A DNA stretch of 56,593 nt. Source: Steroidobacteraceae bacterium (lineage in GTDB: Bacteria > Pseudomonadota > Gammaproteobacteria > Steroidobacterales > Steroidobacteraceae). Under the pieces are notes generated by a model that saw only the letters and a program-made list of their open reading frames with translations, did not search any database and was not told the origin of the DNA. Every line of letters begins with the position of its first letter. Position 1 is the stretch's first letter. A program made the position numbers and the translations under genes. Positions 8,642-15,890 of the stretch are shown here, one piece after another. The stretch lies in assembly GCA_027531255.1 (NCBI GenBank), contig JAPZRU010000029.1:1-56593 (forward strand). The letters run 5' to 3'.

Positions 8642-10090
8642 ATGTCGCCAGTTCACGCCCGCGGGACCGCGAGGCTGCGGCCCGCCTTCGCGGCCGGGTT
8701 GGCCGTCGCGCTGCTGGGTGCCGCCGCTTCGTTCGCCGGCAGCGCGCAGGCGGCGGGTGCGCGCGCCGCTGCTGCGCCGCCCGCCGCGGTACCCGCCTCG
8801 GATCGCGACTTCGACCTGCCGCGGATCCTGACGCCGCGCGAGCAGGCGGCGGTCCGCGACGCCTGGCTCGCGAAGCGCCTCGACACGGTCGTGCCGATGC
8901 TGATGAAGCGCGAGGGCATCGACCTGTGGCTGCTGGTGGCGCGCGAGTACATGGAGGACCCGGTGCTGCGCACGATGCTGCCGGCGACCTGGATGTCCGC
9001 GCGTCGCCGCACCGTGCTGATGTTCTTCGACCCGGGCGACGGCCGCCCCGTCGAGCGCCTCGCGATCGCGCGCTACCCCGTGGGCGACGCGTTCCCGGCG
9101 GCGTGGAATCCCGACGAGCAGCCCGACCAGTGGGCGCGGATCGCGCAGCTGGTCGCCGAGCGCGATCCGCGGAAGATCGCGATCAACCGCTCGAAGGTGT
9201 TCGCGCTCGCGGACGGCATGACGGACACGGAGACCGACGCGCTGCTCGCCGCGCTCGGCGAGCGCTTCGGGCCGAGGATCGTCTCCGGGGAGCGGCTGGC
9301 GCTCGGCTGGCTCGAGACGCGGATCCCGGAGGAGATGGCCGTCTACCCGACGATCTCGCGGATCGCGAACGCGATCATCGCGGAGGGCTTCTCCGAGAAG
9401 GTGATCACACCGGGCGTGACCACGACCGCGGACGTGCAGTGGTGGTACCGGCAGCGGATCGCGCAGCTCGGCCTCGTGCCGTGGTTCCATCCGACCGTCG
9501 CGCTGCAGCGCGCGGGCGGCGAGACGAAGTCGGCGACCGCGATGTTCGCCGCGCGGCGCACGGAGGAAGTCATCCAGCCGGGCGACCTGCTGCATGTCGA
9601 CCTCGGCATCGTCTACCTCGGCCTCGCCACCGACACGCAGAACATGGCCTACGTGCTGCGTCCCGGCGAGACCGACGCGCCCGCGGGCCTGAAGGCCGGT
9701 CTCGCCGACGCGAACCGCCTGCAGGACCTGCTGATGAAGAACTACACCGCCGGCGAGAGCGGCTGCTCGCTGCAGCAGCGGACGCGGAAGGAAGCGCTCG
9801 CGCTCGGCCTGAAGCCGAACATCTACAGCCACGCGGTCGGCTACCACGGCCACGGCGCGGGGCCGTGGGTCGGCATGTGGGACGACCAGGATGCGTGCCC
9901 GCCGCCGGGCGAGTACGAGGTGCAGCCGAACACCGTGTGGGCGATCGAGCTGAACGCCGAGCGCGCCGTGCCGGAGTGGGGCGGCAAGAACGTGCGCTTC
10001 ATGCTCGAGGAGATCGCGTTCTTCGACGGCAGGAAGGTCGAGTTCCTGGACGGACGCCTGACGCGCTTCCATCTGGTGCCGCGGCCGTGA
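8642..10090 (+). CDS. Exported M24-family metallopeptidase (Xaa-Pro aminopeptidase-like)
   Basis: A 482-residue protein with an N-terminal signal peptide (about 1-38, ending near SAQA), a creatinase-type N-domain, and a C-terminal pita-bread M24 domain. The five expected metal ligands are visible: Asp320 (HVDLG), Asp331 (TDTQ), His402 or His404 (GYHGHG), Glu436 (IELNAE) and Glu456/457 (MLEEI). It should remove N-terminal residues, often before proline, in the periplasm. It starts at ATG 8642 behind AGGGGGAAA and overlaps the CoA-transferase gene by GTGA. An exported peptidase inside a cytoplasmic-enzyme operon suggests that the growth substrate is peptide-like. A related amidinohydrolase-type activity cannot be excluded. 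Confidence 0.85.
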   Translation: MSPVHARGTARLRPAFAAGLAVALLGAAASFAGSAQAAGARAAAAPPAAVPASDRDFDLPRILTPREQAAVRDAWLAKRLDTVVPMLMKREGIDLWLLVAREYMEDPVLRTMLPATWMSARRRTVLMFFDPGDGRPVERLAIARYPVGDAFPAAWNPDEQPDQWARIAQLVAERDPRKIAINRSKVFALADGMTDTETDALLAALGERFGPRIVSGERLALGWLETRIPEEMAVYPTISRIANAIIAEGFSEKVITPGVTTTADVQWWYRQRIAQLGLVPWFHPTVALQRAGGETKSATAMFAARRTEEVIQPGDLLHVDLGIVYLGLATDTQNMAYVLRPGETDAPAGLKAGLADANRLQDLLMKNYTAGESGCSLQQRTRKEALALGLKPNIYSHAVGYHGHGAGPWVGMWDDQDACPPPGEYEVQPNTVWAIELNAERAVPEWGGKNVRFMLEEIAFFDGRKVEFLDGRLTRFHLVPRP

Positions 10091-10797
10091 TCTCCAGGCT
10101 CGTCCCCACGCCCGCCGCCGCGGTCGCGGACGTCCCCGACGGCGCGACCGTGATGATCGGCGGCTTCGGCGAGGCCGGCTCGCCGATCGAGCTGATCCAC
10201 GCGCTGATCGACCAGGGCGCGCGCGAGCTCGTGGTCGTCAACAACAACACGGGGAACGGCCGCGTCGGCCTCGCCGCGCTGATCGCCGCGGGCCGGGTGC
10301 GAAAGATGATCTGCTCCTTCCCGCGCAGCACGACGCCCACGCAGTTCCCGGAGCTGTACCGCCGTGGCGCGATCGAGCTGGAACTGGTGCCCCAGGGCAC
10401 GCTCGCGGAACGCATCCGCGCCGGCGGCGCCGGCATCCCCGCCTTCTACACGCCGACCTCCGTCGGCACGCCGCTCGCGGCCGGCAAGGAGGAGCGCGAG
10501 TTCGACGGCCGCCGCTACGTGCTGGAGCGCGCGCTGACGGCCGACTTCGCGCTCGTCAAGGCGGAGCGTGCCGATCGCTACGGCAATCTCGTCTACAACA
10601 AGAGCGCGCGCAACTTCGGGCCGATCATGTGCACGGCTGCGCGCGTCGCGATCGCGCAGGTGCGCGACTTCGTCGAGGACGACGGTCTGGACCCGGAGGC
10701 GATCGTCACGCCCGGCATCTTCGTGCAGCGCGTCGTGCCCGTCGACGCGCCGGCCTACGAGTCGCGGCTGATCGCCGCGGGAGCGAGCTACCCGTGA
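10087..10797 (+). CDS. pcaI: 3-oxoacid CoA-transferase subunit A (3-oxoadipate CoA-transferase, PcaI-like)
   Basis: A 236-residue alpha subunit of a two-subunit family I CoA-transferase, which moves CoA from succinyl-CoA to a 3-oxoacid. GGFGEAGSPIELI near the start matches the CoA-binding signature. The run of motifs (SFPRS, ELVPQGTL, GIPAFYTPT, ADFALVKA, ARNFGPIM, TPGIFVQRVV) aligns closely with PcaI of the 3-oxoadipate pathway. The GTG start at 10087 overlaps the M24 peptidase stop (GTGA), and its own stop overlaps the subunit B start in the same way. Specificity for 3-oxoadipate over acetoacetate is inferred from overall likeness and from the linked PcaF-like thiolase and PcaR-like regulator. 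Confidence 0.85.
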   Translation: MISRLVPTPAAAVADVPDGATVMIGGFGEAGSPIELIHALIDQGARELVVVNNNTGNGRVGLAALIAAGRVRKMICSFPRSTTPTQFPELYRRGAIELELVPQGTLAERIRAGGAGIPAFYTPTSVGTPLAAGKEEREFDGRRYVLERALTADFALVKAERADRYGNLVYNKSARNFGPIMCTAARVAIAQVRDFVEDDGLDPEAIVTPGIFVQRVVPVDAPAYESRLIAAGASYP

Positions 10798-11471
10798 GCG
10801 CGCCCACCGGTCTGTCGCGGAAGCAGATGGCCTGGCGCGCCGCGCAGGACGTGTTCGACGGCGCCTACGTGAACCTCGGCATCGGCATCCCGGAGCTCTG
10901 CGCGGCCTTCGTGCCGGAGGGCCGCGAGGTCGTCTACCACACCGAGAACGGCGTGCTCGGCTTCGGACCCGCGCCGCCGCCGGGCGCCGAGGATCCCGAG
11001 CTGATCAACGCCGGCAAGAAGCCGATCACCGTGAAGCCCGGCGCCGCGTTCTTCCACCACGCCGACAGCTTCGCGATGATCCGCGGCGGCCACCTCGACA
11101 TCGCGATCCTCGGCGCGATGCAGGTCGCCGGCAACGGCGACCTCGCGAACTGGTCCGCCGGCGGCGACGCCGTGCCGGCGGTCGGCGGCGCGATGGACCT
11201 CGTCGCCGGCGTCCGCCGCGTGCTGGTGATCACCGAGCACCAGACGCGCGAGGGCGAGCCGAAGCTGGTCGCGCGCTGCACGCTGCCATTGACCGGCGTC
11301 GGCGTCGTGCAGCGCGTCTACACGAACCTCGGCGTGTTCGACGTCGCGGGCGACGGCTTCGTGCTCGTCGAGCGTGCGCCGGGCGTCACCGTGGAGGCGA
11401 TCCGCGCCGCCACCGGCGCGGCGCTGCACGTCCACGGGGAGCCGCCCGAAGTGCGGGCGCCGGCGACGTGA
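10794..11471 (+). CDS. pcaJ: 3-oxoacid CoA-transferase subunit B (3-oxoadipate CoA-transferase, PcaJ-like)
   Basis: A 225-residue beta subunit. The catalytic glutamate that forms the enzyme-CoA thioester is Glu51 in HTENGVLGFGP. Other family landmarks are VNLGIGIPEL, GGHLDIAILGAMQVAGNGDLANW and ITEHQTREGEPKLV. GTG start at 10794, with a four-base overlap with subunit A. It is the last gene of the run of overlapping genes; 200 bases separate it from the next coding region, an exported DUF885 protein. It works with subunit A to activate the 3-oxoacid for thiolytic cleavage, probably by the thiolase at 31.1 kb. Confidence 0.85.
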   Translation: MSAPTGLSRKQMAWRAAQDVFDGAYVNLGIGIPELCAAFVPEGREVVYHTENGVLGFGPAPPPGAEDPELINAGKKPITVKPGAAFFHHADSFAMIRGGHLDIAILGAMQVAGNGDLANWSAGGDAVPAVGGAMDLVAGVRRVLVITEHQTREGEPKLVARCTLPLTGVGVVQRVYTNLGVFDVAGDGFVLVERAPGVTVEAIRAATGAALHVHGEPPEVRAPAT

Positions 11472-11671
11472 CCCGCCGCCGGGTCCGCAGCGCCACCCTC
11501 GACCGCCGCGCGCGCGAATAAGGAAGCTTGGGCCGCCGCGTCGGCGGCCGACAGGGCGGCGCTGCGCGTGCCGACGCCGTACGCGATGCCGCTCGACGGT
11601 CGGCCGATCGCGGTCGGTCACGACGGCGCGCGGCACGTCCGCGCGGCGCGCCCGCACACGGGGAGGAGACG

Positions 11672-13471
11672 ATGACATCGAGCACTCGGGGATCCGCGAC
11701 GCGCGTCGGCGCGCTCGTCGGGGTGGTGGCCGTCGGGGCGCTGGCCCTTGCGCCGGCGGTCGGTGCGCACGCGGACCGCGACGCTCCCGCGGCTTCCACC
11801 GCCGCCGCGCCGGTCACCGCCGCGACGCTGGCCGCGGAGCGCGAGCGCCTGACCGCCTGCCTCACGTGCATGATGCAGGCCGCCGACGGCGGCAGCGAAC
11901 CGGTCGGCGGCGTGCCCGCCGCCTACCAGGACCTGCTGGCCGTCTACCGGGAGTTCCGCGCACTCGCGACCCCGACGGTCGTCGACGGGGTGCCGGACTA
12001 CGGGCCGCGCGCGATGGCCGCGCAGCACCGCGAGACGAAGCGGCTGATGCAGCGGCTGCAGCGCATCGACGACTCGCGCTGGCCGATCCCGTACCGGGTC
12101 GACTACATGGTCGTGCTCGCCGAGATGCGCGGGCTGGACTTCGCGCACCGCGTGATCCGCCCGTGGCGCCGCGACCCCGCGTTCTGGTCGACGACGAACC
12201 TCGGCTTCGGGCCGAAGATGCACGGCGCGATGTCGATCCCGCGGCTGCCGCTGGCGCCGGACAAGGTCGACGCCGTCGAGCTGCAGCTGCGCGCCGTGCC
12301 GGCGATCCTCGAGCAGGCGCGCCGCGTGCTCACGGAGCCGCGCGGCGACCTCGCGCGGCTCGCGATCATCCAGAAGGGCATCGAGGTCCGCGTCTACGGC
12401 CAGCTCGCCAGGGACCTCGCCGCGCACCACCCGCGGCTGGTGCCGGCCGCGGAGGGCGCGCGCGACGCCGCGCAGCGCTTCCTGGACTGGCTCGAGTCGA
12501 TCGAGGCGAAGCTGCCCGCGCACGGCGGCATCGGTCGCGACGAGTACGACTGGTACCTGCGCAACGTGCTGCTGTTCCCGTACACCTGGGAGGAGATGCG
12601 GATCCTCGGCGAGCGCGAATGGCAGCGCTCGATGGTGTTCCTGAAGCTGGAGGAGCACCGCAACCGCGGCATCCCGATGATCGAGCCCGCGACCACGCTG
12701 GCGGAGTTCGAGCGCCGCCGCGAGGAGGCCGACGCGGAGCTGCTGAAGTGGCTGCGCGAGGCCGGCATCATGACGGTGCCGGACTGGCTGGTGTCGCCGA
12801 AGAACGAGGGCCCCTACGTGCTGCCCGGCGACCGCGACCCCGCGAAGCCCGGGCCCTTCGACGCGCCGATCCAGCGCCACTTCTTCCGCGAGACCGAGGA
12901 CCGCGACCCGCGGCCGCTGCGCGCGCACAACGTGCCGGGCCACCTGTACGACGGCCTCGCGCGCGCGCGCGACGCGCGGCCGATCCGCGGCGACGCCCGC
13001 CTGTTCTACATCGACGGCATCCGCTCGGAGGGCTGGGCGCTGTACCTCGAGGAGATGCTGACGCAGGCCGGCTTCCTCGCGGATCGCCCGAAGACGCGCG
13101 AGATCAACTACATCCTGCAGGCGAAGCGCGCCGCGCGCGTGCTGCCGGAGCTGATGATGCAGGCGAACGCGTGGACCTACCGCGAGGCGATGGGCTCGCT
13201 GACGAGCCGCACGCCGTACTGGATGAAGCCGGACGACGCGATCGCGCAGTTCGACCTCGAGCTCTACCTGCGCCAGCCCGGCTACGGCGTCGGCTACTAC
13301 ATGGGCAAGGTCGAGCTGGAGGCGCTGATGGCCGAGGTCGCGCTCGCGGAAGGCCGCGGCTTCGACGTGAAGCGCTTCCACGACCGCTTCTTCGCGTCGG
13401 GGCGGATCCCGATCTCGCTGATCCGCTGGGAGCTGACGGGGAAGGACGACCAGGTGCGGACGATGCGCTGA
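11672..13471 (+). CDS. Exported DUF885-family protein 1 (predicted metallo-carboxypeptidase/hydrolase)
   Basis: A 599-residue protein with a signal peptide (about 1-33, VGALVGVVAVGALALAPAVGAHA). The start at ATG 11672 is set by a strong GGGAGGAGA site. DUF885 proteins are helical, zinc-peptidase-like hydrolases found with TonB receptors and dipeptidyl peptidases. Here the HNVPGHLYDGL segment and the conserved EGWALYLEE motif are present. The C-terminal QPGYGVGYYMGKVELE helix and the RIPISLIRWELTG end match family members. It is more distant from the two other DUF885 proteins in the window than they are from each other. A periplasmic location is expected. The substrate is unknown; peptides or amidated compounds are likely. 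Confidence 0.8.
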   Translation: MTSSTRGSATRVGALVGVVAVGALALAPAVGAHADRDAPAASTAAAPVTAATLAAERERLTACLTCMMQAADGGSEPVGGVPAAYQDLLAVYREFRALATPTVVDGVPDYGPRAMAAQHRETKRLMQRLQRIDDSRWPIPYRVDYMVVLAEMRGLDFAHRVIRPWRRDPAFWSTTNLGFGPKMHGAMSIPRLPLAPDKVDAVELQLRAVPAILEQARRVLTEPRGDLARLAIIQKGIEVRVYGQLARDLAAHHPRLVPAAEGARDAAQRFLDWLESIEAKLPAHGGIGRDEYDWYLRNVLLFPYTWEEMRILGEREWQRSMVFLKLEEHRNRGIPMIEPATTLAEFERRREEADAELLKWLREAGIMTVPDWLVSPKNEGPYVLPGDRDPAKPGPFDAPIQRHFFRETEDRDPRPLRAHNVPGHLYDGLARARDARPIRGDARLFYIDGIRSEGWALYLEEMLTQAGFLADRPKTREINYILQAKRAARVLPELMMQANAWTYREAMGSLTSRTPYWMKPDDAIAQFDLELYLRQPGYGVGYYMGKVELEALMAEVALAEGRGFDVKRFHDRFFASGRIPISLIRWELTGKDDQVRTMR

Positions 13472-13534
13472 GCTTCGTAGGCGCACGCCGGGCGCCGCAC
13501 GCGCGGTGTGCAGCGCCCGATCGACGGAGGCGCC

Positions 13535-13816
13535 TCACGCGGCGTTGCGTCGTCGCTCCGCCACTTCCAGGTCGTATGTGGACTGGAGGTTCATCCAGAG
13601 CCTCGCGGAAGTCCCCAGCGCTTCGGCGAGATCCAGCGCGGCATCGGCCGTGATCCCGCGCCTGCCCTTGATCAGTTCGTTCAGGCGCGCCTTGGTCCAG
13701 CCGACGCGCCGCGCGAACTCCGCCTGCGAGATCCCTGCCGGCTGCAGGAACTCCTCGAGCAGCATCTCGCCCGGGTGAAAGGGATTGGCCGGTCGGTCCT
13801 TGCTGGTCCTGCGCAT
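13535..13816 (-). CDS. higA: HigA-family antitoxin, XRE helix-turn-helix
   Basis: A 93-residue antitoxin with the HigA signature NPFHPGEMLLEEFL at its start and a helix-turn-helix (about 31-55, ISQAEFARRVGWTKARLNELI). It neutralises the RelE-fold toxin encoded just upstream and should repress the shared promoter. The ATG at 13814-13816 is chosen because the HigA-like sequence starts there, 14 bases after the toxin stop. Order toxin then antitoxin is usual for higBA. The module lies between two operons of the catabolic locus and is probably a passenger. Confidence 0.9.
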   Translation of the reverse strand: MRRTSKDRPANPFHPGEMLLEEFLQPAGISQAEFARRVGWTKARLNELIKGRRGITADAALDLAEALGTSARLWMNLQSTYDLEVAERRRNAA

Positions 13817-13830
13817 CGAAGCCCTCGAAC

Positions 13831-14121
13831 TCAGTGATAGTCCACGACGGTGACGTCTCGGGCGCTGCCGGCGGTCCACGTGAAGACGACGCGCCACTGA
13901 TCGTTGATGCGGATCGAGTGGTACCCGCGCCAGCGACCCTTCAATGCCTCCAGGCGGTTGCCCGGTGGCACCCGGAGATCCGAGAGGTCGGCGGCATCGT
14001 GCAGGTAGAGGAGCTTGCGCCGAGCCGTGCGGTGCAGCTCCGCGGGAAACCCCCGGACCGCCTTCGATCGGCGGTCGAAGAAGAGGTCTTCCGCCAAGGC
14101 GTTGCCGAAGCTCTCGATCAC
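13831..14121 (-). CDS. higB: HigB-family toxin (RelE/ParE-superfamily mRNA interferase)
   Basis: A 96-residue toxin expected to cut translated mRNA at the ribosome. It shows the HigB pattern RRKLLYLHDAADLSDLRVPPGNRLEALKG...YHSIRINDQWRVVFTW, ending in DVTVVDYH. The start is GTG at 14119-14121; an upstream ATG is followed two codons later by a stop, so it cannot serve. No convincing Shine-Dalgarno is visible, and a perfect inverted repeat sits nine bases upstream, so translation may be weak or near-leaderless. Confidence 0.9.
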   Translation of the reverse strand: MIESFGNALAEDLFFDRRSKAVRGFPAELHRTARRKLLYLHDAADLSDLRVPPGNRLEALKGRWRGYHSIRINDQWRVVFTWTAGSARDVTVVDYH

Positions 14122-14129
14122 GCCTGCAT

Positions 14130-14148
14130 GTTATCGAGCAGTGATAAC
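14130..14148. promoter_or_regulatory. Inverted repeat, probable HigA operator
   Basis: GTTATC (14130-14135) and GATAAC (14143-14148) form a perfect six-base inverted repeat with a seven-base spacer, immediately before the higB start codon. Its AT-rich sequence stands out in this GC-rich DNA. Binding by HigA or HigBA is an inference from position. Confidence 0.6.
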
Positions 14149-14179
14149 GATGGCAAGGAACCGCCCGATGCAGGGTCGG

Positions 14180-14740
14180 CTAGCCTCCACCCTCGGCCTC
14201 CGGCGCCCGCCGCACGTAGTGGAAGTTCTCGGACTCGGTCCACGGCCCGCCGTTCACCGAGCGTTCCTGGCGGACGTGCATCCGGCCGTCGGCCAGCGGC
14301 GTGGTCACCGTCGTCGTGCGCACGACGCCGGCGGCGGTTCGCGACTCGGAGGTCCACGCGATGCCGTTCGCGCCCGACGGGAAGCCGATGTCGTGGCGGC
14401 TGCCGCCGCGACCGAAGTACCGGTAGTAGGTGAAGTGGCCGTCGCGCCTCGACCAGCCGAGCACGCCGACGCTCGACGAGCCGTCGGCGCCCGTGGAGCG
14501 GCAGACGACGAACGCACGGTCCCCGAACCATTCGCAGGTCTCGCGATAGCTCGCCTCCCGCCCTGCGATCGTCCAGTCGCCGACCGTGGCGGCGAGCCGC
14601 GCCTCGACCTCCGCGGGATGGGCACCGGGGCTCGTCGCCGTCGCTGCGGCGACGGGTGACGCCGGCGTCGCGGCCGACACCACGGACGCGAGCAGCAGCG
14701 GGAGTGCGGCGAGACCGCCGGCGAGCGTGTTCACGGTCAT
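14180..14740 (-). CDS. Exported hypothetical protein (lipocalin/DUF1579-like fold possible)
   Basis: A 186-residue protein with a signal peptide (about 1-23, hydrophobic ALPLLLASVV, then SAATPA). The mature part begins with an Ala/Pro-rich linker and then a beta-rich region (GDWTIAGREASYRETCEWFGDRAFVVCRS, VGVLGWSRRDGHFTYYRYF), reminiscent of small beta-barrel proteins that report on a sample's weight or colour in DUF1579-like families. Two cysteines (ETCEW, VVCRS) could form a disulfide in the periplasm. It sits between higBA and the deacetylase on the same strand. No function can be assigned. The ATG at 14740 follows a GGAGGACGATG-type site. Confidence 0.65.
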   Translation of the reverse strand: MTVNTLAGGLAALPLLLASVVSAATPASPVAAATATSPGAHPAEVEARLAATVGDWTIAGREASYRETCEWFGDRAFVVCRSTGADGSSSVGVLGWSRRDGHFTYYRYFGRGGSRHDIGFPSGANGIAWTSESRTAAGVVRTTTVTTPLADGRMHVRQERSVNGGPWTESENFHYVRRAPEAEGGG

Positions 14741-14809
14741 CGTCGTCCTCCGGTTCGTTCCGCCGCGGAGTCTACGTCGGCCGCGGCCCGCGCGGCGCGC
14801 ACGGCGGCT

Positions 14810-15703
14810 CTAGCCCGACTGCCCCCGTACCCACCGCGCCACCTCCCGGTGCGTGCCGAACCACGCGCCTCCCAGCGCCTTCGCGTCCTCGATCAGCTTC
14901 TCCAGGATCCAGATCCGCGACCGATACCCGATCACGAACGGGTGCATCACCAGCTGGAACACGCCGCCCTCGCGCGCGGCGCCTTCCAGCTCGCGCCGGA
15001 AGATCGAGTAGACCTCGTCCGGCGTCGTCCAAGGGCGCGTCGCCGGCTCGCGGTTGAACAGCAGGTACACCGCGTCGTCGCGCGACCACTCGACCGGCAC
15101 CTCGACGACGCCGGTCGGCACGCCGTCGACCAGCAGTTCGTAGCACGTGTCGTCCGCCATCAGCGAGCTGTCGTACTCGAGGCCGAGTTCGCGCACCAGC
15201 GGGATCGTGTGCGGGCTCAGGTCCCAGTTCGCGGAGCGGAAGCCCGCCGGCGCGTGGCCGAGCGCGCGCGTGAGCTCCGCGCGCGCGCGCAGCATCAGGT
15301 CGCGCTCGGTCGCCTCGTCGAGCCGCGAGTTGTTCTCGTGCAGCCAGCCGTGCATCCCGACCTCGTGGCCCGCGGCCTCGATCCGCCGCGGCTCGTCGGG
15401 GTCGATCCGCGCGCACACGGCCGGCACGTAGAAGCTCGCGCGCACGTCGTGGCGGCGGAGCACGTCGAGCACGCGCGGCACGCCGACGCGGCGCCCGAAC
15501 TCGCCCCACGCGAGCCGGCCGATCGCGCGGCCGCCGGCGCCGAGCTCGAAGGACTCGTGGTCGCAGTCGAAGGACAACGCGACCGCGAAGCGCGCGTTGC
15601 CCGGCCAGTGCGCGGGCGCGAGCCGCCGGCCGGCGCGCACGCGCTCTACCAGCGGGCGCCACTCGGCTTCCTCGATCGTCCACGGGGCGGGATGACGCTG
15701 CAT
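14810..15703 (-). CDS. NodB-fold polysaccharide deacetylase / cyclic imide-amide hydrolase family protein
   Basis: A 297-residue protein without a signal peptide. The NodB metal motif reads ALSFDCDHES (about 36-45), and the second motif is HGWLHENNS (about 116-124), providing Asp and His ligands. FYVPAVCARIDPDEPRRIEAAGHEVGMHG and the C-terminal HPFVIGYRSRIWILEKLI are typical of the cytosolic subgroup that includes PuuE-type allantoinases and HpPgdA-like imidases rather than cell-wall deacetylases. Start at 15703 behind GGAGGAAGCCC. It is divergent from a DUF885 gene, with two strong IclR-like operators between them, so it likely belongs to the pathway. Opening of a cyclic amide is a reasonable but unproven role. 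Confidence 0.8.
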   Translation of the reverse strand: MQRHPAPWTIEEAEWRPLVERVRAGRRLAPAHWPGNARFAVALSFDCDHESFELGAGGRAIGRLAWGEFGRRVGVPRVLDVLRRHDVRASFYVPAVCARIDPDEPRRIEAAGHEVGMHGWLHENNSRLDEATERDLMLRARAELTRALGHAPAGFRSANWDLSPHTIPLVRELGLEYDSSLMADDTCYELLVDGVPTGVVEVPVEWSRDDAVYLLFNREPATRPWTTPDEVYSIFRRELEGAAREGGVFQLVMHPFVIGYRSRIWILEKLIEDAKALGGAWFGTHREVARWVRGQSG

Positions 15704-15804
15704 GGGCTTCCTCCGGGCGCCGGCCCCCAACCTGCGGTGCCGCTTGCGCACGAACGTACGCAACAGTTGGCCCGCGGGCGAGGCCGGAGTAGCATACGGC
15801 CCAT

Positions 15805-15848
15805 GTTCGTATAGCGCACAAACGTTCAGTATCGTTCGCTGCGCGTAC
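15805..15848. promoter_or_regulatory. Two tandem IclR operator-like sites in the deacetylase / DUF885 divergent promoter
   Basis: GTTCGTATAGCGCAC (15805-15819) and GTTCGCTGCGCGTAC (15834-15848) both fit GTTCG-N5-CGNAC and are 29 bases apart. The first differs from the 2823 site at two positions only. They lie midway in the 187-base gap between the divergent genes and just upstream of the DUF885 start at 15891. Joint control by the IclR protein is inferred. Confidence 0.6.
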
Positions 15849-15890
15849 GGACGTCGTCCCGATCGATACCGGCCCGAGGGGGGGAATCTC

